Shown: positions 5,682 to 9,064 of the stretch, piece by piece
Layout of the letters: each line of letters begins with the position of its first letter
Numbering within the stretch: position 1 is the stretch's first letter
From: JAJFUG01 sp964473155
GTDB taxonomy: Bacteria; Gemmatimonadota; Glassbacteria; GWA2-58-10
Reading direction: 5' to 3'
Assembly: GCA_964473155.1 (NCBI GenBank)
Contig: CAYYNT010000105.1
Coordinates: 1-9,064, forward strand
DNA length: 9,064 bases
Translations under genes and position numbers: made by a program
Notes under the pieces: generated by a model
Told to the model about the DNA's origin: nothing
What the model saw: only the letters and a program-made list of their open reading frames with translations
Databases searched by the model: none

Positions 5682-6482
5682 CTATTGTCCGGCCTGATTC
5701 ACGGGCGCTTCCGGCGCCGCCGGAGCCTCCCCCTCGTAACGGGGCAGGAAAAACGCGGCCAGAGCCGGTCCCGCCGAGTTATCGCACCGTATGGCGAAAT
5801 TATAGCTGTGACTGCCGGGAAGTGTCTTGACGATGAATACTCCCGGATAAGAGACCCGCACGCTGTCCTGCCCATAAACACCGTTCAACGGATTCGGCAG
5901 GGTTTCGAAACGCACTTCTCCCAGGCTTTTTTCGTCCTCCCGGACAAAAATCGTGTACGAGGTTTTGTCAGTCTGCGAGCCTTGTCCAGACGGAAAGCAG
6001 ACCAGGCTTACCACGATCAGTTCCGCCGGACCGTTTATCCGGACCTCCAGCCAGCGACCCTCACCGGCACGGTAAAACAGCTCGCCCTCCCAGCGCGAGT
6101 CCGAACTGGAGATCACCATCCTATCGTCTGTTCCCTGAACCGGCACAAACTGGAGCGACAGAAGGGTATCCAGCATCTGGTCCGGCAAACGGTCGAGCAC
6201 ATCAGGCGGCACGGGGCGCTCTGCCAGACCCAGAAAGTTCAGAGTAGCCTGGGTCCCGTCAACCGTGCGGTCACCTGTCCATGTGACAGCCCTGCGGCTG
6301 CCCTGATACGTGCCCTTGCCGATCAGCGCGCCGGCCCGTGCTGTCTGCATCGCGGCGATCCTCGCCCCGCGGGCCACCGCATCCGCCCCGGCATCTCCGC
6401 CGCTACGGATCAGCGAACACCCGGCGGCTGAATACAGCAGCAACGCCAGACAAAATCGAATGTATACCTTTCCCCCTGTCAT
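5682..6482 (-). CDS. Unrecognised lipoprotein
   Basis: I do not recognise the family. The 266-aa product starts with a lipoprotein signal: K5 and R9, a hydrophobic run CLALLLYSAA, then AAGC with the lipidation cysteine at residue 22. The -3 residue is Ala rather than the usual Leu, so the lipobox is slightly atypical. The mature part is Arg/Ala-rich at first, then predicted mostly beta, with a central block ISSSDSRWEGELFYRAGEG and a C-terminal tail rich in Pro, Ala and Glu. It should be anchored in the cell envelope facing the periplasm. A GGGAGG site eight bases before the ATG supports the start. It sits between a thioesterase and yicC, with 32 and 24 bp of spacing. A LolB-like or other outer-membrane lipoprotein beta-fold is conceivable but not shown. 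Confidence 0.8.
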   Translation of the reverse strand: MTGGKVYIRFCLALLLYSAAGCSLIRSGGDAGADAVARGARIAAMQTARAGALIGKGTYQGSRRAVTWTGDRTVDGTQATLNFLGLAERPVPPDVLDRLPDQMLDTLLSLQFVPVQGTDDRMVISSSDSRWEGELFYRAGEGRWLEVRINGPAELIVVSLVCFPSGQGSQTDKTSYTIFVREDEKSLGEVRFETLPNPLNGVYGQDSVRVSYPGVFIVKTLPGSHSYNFAIRCDNSAGPALAAFFLPRYEGEAPAAPEAPVNQAGQ

Positions 6483-6514
6483 ATCAACGCCCTCCCGGGC
6501 TTTGGGGGTTTGGA

Positions 6515-6967
6515 CTACTGACCGGGCGAAACCCGGTACTTTTCCGCTGTCATCCCATCCGCGCCATCCATGGCCTGACTCAACGTCCGGTGCAGGTCCT
6601 CCGGTATCTTGCGCACCTTCATCTGCCTGTCGGTGCAGATATGCTCGGTGACTCCGGAAACCACCAGTTCATCACCTTTAAGCACCCGGTATTCGAAAAC
6701 CACTTTCCGGCTCTGCAGCCGGGCCAGGCGGGTCACCACCACAAGACGGTCCTCGTAATAGGAGGGGCGGAACAGCCGCATCGAGGTCTCGCAGAGCGGG
6801 AAAAGCACGCCGTTTTCCTCCAGTTGACCATATGGAAAACCAAGGGCGGCCAGATAATCAGTCCTCCCTACTTCCATCCACACCAGGTAGTTGGCATGGT
6901 AGACCACGCCCATGCGGTCCGTCTCGGCATACCGCACGGCGATCTGCGATTGAGTCTCGAACGGCAA
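6515..6967 (-). CDS. YbgC/FadM-type acyl-CoA thioesterase (hotdog fold)
   Basis: The 150-aa protein belongs to the 4-hydroxybenzoyl-CoA thioesterase group of hotdog enzymes, which hydrolyse acyl-CoA or acyl-ACP thioesters in the cytoplasm. The catalytic region VRYAETDRMGVVYHANYLVW at 11-30 holds the family Asp (D17) and the HANY motif, followed by MEVGRTDYL on the central helix. Length is typical. Translation starts at TTG (6967): a GGAGGG site precedes it by four bases, and the next in-frame Met (19) would cut off the catalytic Asp. It begins 13 bp after the M23 peptidase stop. YbgC homologues often sit with cell-envelope genes (tol-pal); here the partners are a peptidoglycan hydrolase and a lipoprotein. 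Substrate length is not inferable. Confidence 0.9.
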   Translation of the reverse strand: MPFETQSQIAVRYAETDRMGVVYHANYLVWMEVGRTDYLAALGFPYGQLEENGVLFPLCETSMRLFRPSYYEDRLVVVTRLARLQSRKVVFEYRVLKGDELVVSGVTEHICTDRQMKVRKIPEDLHRTLSQAMDGADGMTAEKYRVSPGQ

Positions 6968-6971
6968 GACG

Positions 6972-6977
6972 CCCTCC
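6972..6977 (-). promoter_or_regulatory. Ribosome binding site fixing the TTG start of the thioesterase
   Basis: GGAGGG on the minus strand lies four bases before the TTG at 6967 and five bases after the M23 peptidase stop at 6981-6983. It is the main reason to accept a TTG start. The nearby ATG overlapping the peptidase stop (GAATGAAA) is out of frame. Confidence 0.75.
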
Positions 6978-6980
6978 GTT

Positions 6981-7826
6981 TCATTCCAGTTTCAGATCAA
7001 GCAAGCTGCGCGGGTTTATCCGCGCGTTGCGGTAGCGCACTCCCCAGTGCAGGTGCGCGCCGCTGACCCGCCCAGTGGCCCCGACCGCGCCGATAACCTG
7101 CCCCTGCCTGACCGTATCTCCCTGCTGAACATCCAGACGGCTCAGGTGAAAATACATGCTGATCAACCCGAAACCGTGATCGATATAGATGCTCCCGCCG
7201 CTGAAAAAGAAATCTCCTGTTGCGATCACCCGCCCGCCGGCGGGCGCGACCACCGGCTCACCGGTTTCCGCCGTGATATCGACCCCGGTGTGCGGGCTGC
7301 GCGGCGCTCCGTTCAGAATCCGCCGATTGCCGAAACGCTTCATCTCTCCGCGCAGCGGCGGGATAAACGAGCCTTCCCAGTGATGGGTATTCTCCCAGTG
7401 CGACCAGCAACTGTCCCTGTAGGCATCCTCCCGCCTGATCCGCGACTCGGCGGCCGTGTCCGGGAATACTTTCTCCGGCGGAAGGTTTATCCTCTGGACC
7501 GGAAACCTGCCGTCCTTAACCCTGACCTGTCTCCTTATCAGGGCCGCCCCCGGCCCAGAACCCAGCCGCACCTCCACCGGGAGCTTACCCGGACGGGCCT
7601 CCATGTCTATCCCGAGAAGAGCGTAAAATCCATCGCTGCCGCGGACAAAAGGGACCTCTTTGCCGTTGAATCTGCCGGTGACCGTGTCCGGCATCCCGCC
7701 ACCCTCGACTGTCAGCCGCAGAATCGCGCCCTGGGGAGCGACACTGTCGGAAAGGCTCACCTCTGGCAGGCTGTCACCGGCAATGGCTGAAAGAATGATC
7801 GGAACTGGAAAAAAAAGAACGTGCAC
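6981..7826 (-). CDS. Exported M23 family metalloendopeptidase
   Basis: This is a zinc metallopeptidase of the LytM/lysostaphin type, expected to cut peptidoglycan cross-bridges or to activate amidases outside the cytoplasm. The 281-aa product has a hydrophobic N-terminus (about 2-16) serving as signal or anchor. A beta domain at about 22-105 resembles the M23 N-terminal Ig-like domain, and the catalytic domain runs from about 160. Zinc ligands are visible as H179xxxD183 (PHTGVD) and the second His of HLH (258-260). H227 (YFHL) and H258 complete the catalytic set, so the enzyme looks active. The signal has no Lys or Arg in its n-region, which is unusual. The GTG at 7826 has GAGGA seven bases upstream, and an in-frame TAA lies a short way further up. 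First gene of the leftward series. Confidence 0.92.
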   Translation of the reverse strand: MHVLFFPVPIILSAIAGDSLPEVSLSDSVAPQGAILRLTVEGGGMPDTVTGRFNGKEVPFVRGSDGFYALLGIDMEARPGKLPVEVRLGSGPGAALIRRQVRVKDGRFPVQRINLPPEKVFPDTAAESRIRREDAYRDSCWSHWENTHHWEGSFIPPLRGEMKRFGNRRILNGAPRSPHTGVDITAETGEPVVAPAGGRVIATGDFFFSGGSIYIDHGFGLISMYFHLSRLDVQQGDTVRQGQVIGAVGATGRVSGAHLHWGVRYRNARINPRSLLDLKLE

Positions 7827-7927
7827 CAGATTATCCTCACAACCGGTTAGTCCGAATTATTCACAAATTCCAGTATTCCCCTGTGGGGGTGGCTATAAAA
7901 CTTCTTCTTAAGGAATCCGGCGGCATT

Positions 7928-7981
7928 TGTAGGGGCGGCCCCATGTGGCCGCCCGGGCGCACACGCGGATGCGCCCCTGCA
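7928..7981. repeat. Structured intergenic repeat forming a three-way junction
   Basis: Three stems use every base of the junction. The outer stem is TGTAG (7928-7932) with CTGCA (7977-7981), including one G-T wobble. Stem 1 is GGGCGGCC (7933-7940) with GGCCGCCC (7947-7954), closing a 6-base loop. Stem 2 is GGGCGCA (7955-7961) with TGCGCCC (7970-7976), closing an 8-base loop. Strings beginning TGTAGGGGCG and ending in CCCCTRCA are, from memory, a dispersed repeat type in many environmental bacteria. The function is unknown. It is not followed by a T-run. Confidence 0.65.
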
Positions 7982-8143
7982 TTTTATGAAAAATTCAGGT
8001 TAGTTGATAATATCCAGCATCCGGTATTCATAATATAAAAACCCCGGGCGCTTTATTAAAGTTAAATTACGGTCATCCAGCCGAATCAGTTGCAACCGGG
8101 GCAGGCGGACGCTATTTTTACGCAGCCGGAAGCCGAACGACAT

Positions 8144-8148
8144 GGAGG
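8144..8148 (+). promoter_or_regulatory. Ribosome binding site of the LpxH-like gene
   Basis: GGAGG, four bases before the ATG at 8153. The spacing is short but the match is full. It favours this start over the in-frame ATG at 8189, which has no such site. Confidence 0.65.
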
Positions 8149-8152
8149 ATAA

Positions 8153-8962
8153 ATGCCTGCGGGGAGCAAAGCAGTCTTTCCGCCCTGTATGGAGACAGAG
8201 GTGGGAGAAAACGAGCGTGTGCTGTTTTTCAGCGACGCGCACCTGGACAGTCAGGAGAATGAAAGCGCCCGCGAGCGCACCGCCCGTGTCCTCGGTTTCC
8301 TGGAATACGCCGCGAAAAACTGCGAAACCCTGGTTATCCTGGGAGACCTGTTCGATTTCTATTTCGAGTACCGGACAGTGTTCCCCTCGCGCTACCTTCG
8401 GGTCCTGTCGGCGCTGGACGGCCTTGTCCGCTCCGGGGTGCGCTGTTTCTACGTCGCCGGGAACCACGATTTCTGGTTGGGCGATCTGTTCAGCCGGACC
8501 CTGGGCGTCACGCTTGTCAGGGACGGCCTTCTGCTGGAAAGACGGGGCCACAGCCCGCAAAGGGTGCTCGCCGCGCATGGCGATGGCCTCGGTCCCGGTG
8601 ACACGGGCTACAAGATTCTGAAAAAAATATTGCGTAATCCAGTCCTGATCGGTTTGTTCCGCCTGATACACCCGGACTGGGGCTATGCCCTGGCCCGCCT
8701 GACCAGCTATACCAGCCGCAAATACACCCGCCGTATCCAGCCGGCCAGAGTAGAGGCCTCGTCCCGGACCGGCCGCGCCCTTCTGGATTCAGGCCGCGGA
8801 CTGAGCGCTGTCGTGCTGGCCCATACGCACCAGCCCGATCGCCGAAAATTCGAGACCGGCCTTTACCTGAACTGCGGAGACTGGTGCTCGCATTACAGCT
8901 TCATACGCTGGGACGGACAGAGCCTGAGCCTGGAGAGTTTCGAGGCTGAACACAAAGCCTGA
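8153..8962 (+). CDS. LpxH-like metallophosphoesterase (UDP-2,3-diacylglucosamine hydrolase family)
   Basis: The 269-aa product is a calcineurin-like phosphoesterase closest in layout to LpxH, which splits UDP-2,3-diacylglucosamine to lipid X and UMP in lipid A synthesis at the inner membrane face. All metal-binding motifs are present in order: DAH at 28-30, GDLFD at 64-68, GNHD at 103-106, AHGD at 141-144 and AHTH at 223-226, followed by NCGDW at 240-244. The motif GDLFDFYFEY and the helical insert at about 150-195 (IHPDWGYALARLTSY and neighbours) match the LpxH-like subgroup rather than generic phosphoesterases. A full GGAGG precedes the chosen ATG. The gene runs opposite to the rest of the window. 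The specific LpxH reaction is inferred, since several relatives in this family are uncharacterised. Confidence 0.85.
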   Translation: MPAGSKAVFPPCMETEVGENERVLFFSDAHLDSQENESARERTARVLGFLEYAAKNCETLVILGDLFDFYFEYRTVFPSRYLRVLSALDGLVRSGVRCFYVAGNHDFWLGDLFSRTLGVTLVRDGLLLERRGHSPQRVLAAHGDGLGPGDTGYKILKKILRNPVLIGLFRLIHPDWGYALARLTSYTSRKYTRRIQPARVEASSRTGRALLDSGRGLSAVVLAHTHQPDRRKFETGLYLNCGDWCSHYSFIRWDGQSLSLESFEAEHKA

Positions 8963-8991
8963 AAAACGCTGCACCCCTCGCCGCATACAAC

Positions 8992-9024
8992 CCGGACTGT
9001 ATGGATTCAGTCATAACTGTCCGG
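8992..9024. other. Imperfect stem-loop after the LpxH-like gene
   Basis: CCGGAC (8992-8997) pairs with GTCCGG (9019-9024). After one T-T mismatch the pairing continues as GT/AC and then, past a bulged A, ATG/CAT-like bases, leaving a small loop near 9005-9010. It starts 29 bp after the stop codon and ends 24 bp before the next probable start codon. The bases after it are A-rich on the plus strand, so it is not a classical T-run terminator. It may be a processing, stability or regulatory hairpin. Confidence 0.45.
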
Positions 9025-9048
9025 GGAAAAACCGGAAAACAGGAACTG

Positions 9049-9064
9049 ATGTTTGACCTGTCAG
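9049..9064 (+). CDS. Probable start of a further gene, cut by the window end
   Basis: An ATG at 9049 preceded by AGGAA (9041-9045) opens a frame reading MFDLS before the window ends. The spacing resembles that of the LpxH-like gene upstream. Five codons are too few to name a product. If real, the gene would follow the phosphoesterase gene by 86 bp on the same strand. Confidence 0.35.

Larger units (their letters stand above)
7827..8152. promoter_or_regulatory. Divergent intergenic region
   Basis: These 326 bp separate the leftward M23 gene from the rightward LpxH-like gene, so promoters for both should lie here. Next to the M23 gene are its GAGGA ribosome site (7834-7838) and a small CCCC-TGT-GGGG palindrome (about 7879-7889). 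The middle holds the structured repeat at 7928-7981. From 7981 to about 8070 the sequence is strikingly AT-rich. It includes TTGATA (8004-8009) and TAATAT (8031-8036), but their 21-bp spacing is too wide for a convincing sigma-70 promoter. I therefore mark no exact promoter. No open frame here looks like a gene. Confidence 0.4.

Noticed and set aside
5571..6431. A 286-codon plus-strand open frame
   Set aside because: Antisense to the lipoprotein gene and the start of yicC. No domain-like pattern is visible, while the minus-strand frames have good ribosome sites and a lipobox or family motifs.
8041..8109. CCCCGG and CCGGGG arms upstream of the LpxH-like gene, considered as a riboswitch or terminator stem
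   Set aside because: Only six base pairs with an intervening span of about 50 bases and no further pairing or T-run, so within chance expectation for GC-rich DNA.
8000..8671. A 223-codon minus-strand open frame opposite the LpxH-like gene
   Set aside because: The plus-strand frame has the full set of metallophosphoesterase motifs and a GGAGG site. The opposite frame has nothing recognisable.
1..9064. CRISPR array, tRNA, rRNA, transposase or prophage genes
   Set aside because: I found no regularly spaced repeats of CRISPR type, no tRNA-like cloverleaf with a conserved T-loop, no rRNA sequence and no transposase or phage motifs on either strand.

Overview
The window is GC-rich and compactly coded, and it looks like the chromosome of a Gram-negative-type bacterium. 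It encodes a lipobox protein, an exported M23 endopeptidase and an LpxH-like phosphoesterase. The yicC-gmk-(rpoZ)-coaBC-uracil-DNA-glycosylase order is a housekeeping arrangement seen in several phyla, and I suspect an uncultivated member of the FCB superphylum or a neighbour. Nothing in the sequence fixes the taxon.

Almost all of the window is one leftward (minus-strand) gene series. In transcription order it holds: M23 metalloendopeptidase (7826-6981), YbgC/4HBT thioesterase with a TTG start (6967-6515), unrecognised lipoprotein (6482-5682), yicC (5657-4776), gmk (4775-4101), an inserted accessory gene (3958-3116), coaBC (3002-1776), family 4 uracil-DNA glycosylase (1779-958) and an ICMT-like membrane methyltransferase (908-240). 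Spacing is mostly 0 to 50 bp, with stop/start abutment at yicC/gmk and a 4-bp overlap at coaBC/udg. Such spacing fits a single transcript joining envelope maintenance, RNA and nucleotide metabolism, CoA synthesis and DNA repair.

The odd spot is between gmk and coaBC, where many bacteria carry rpoZ (RNA polymerase omega). No intact rpoZ is visible there. Instead there is an AT-richer gene for a 280-aa protein with two repeats like those associated with homing endonucleases, plus a conserved-looking, nuclease-like C-terminal domain. It is bracketed by two imperfect 23-bp direct repeats (3042-3064 and 3982-4004, 19/23 identical). I read this as a small mobile or accessory cassette that has replaced or disrupted rpoZ.

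On the right, a 326-bp divergent intergenic region separates the leftward series from a rightward LpxH-like phosphoesterase gene (8153-8962). It contains a short repeat that can fold into a three-way junction with no unpaired bases at the junction (7928-7981). A stem-loop and the probable first codons of another gene close the window. The left edge (1-239) is non-coding and packed with short repeats: a 20-bp tandem duplication, a C-run/G-run hairpin and a strong palindrome.
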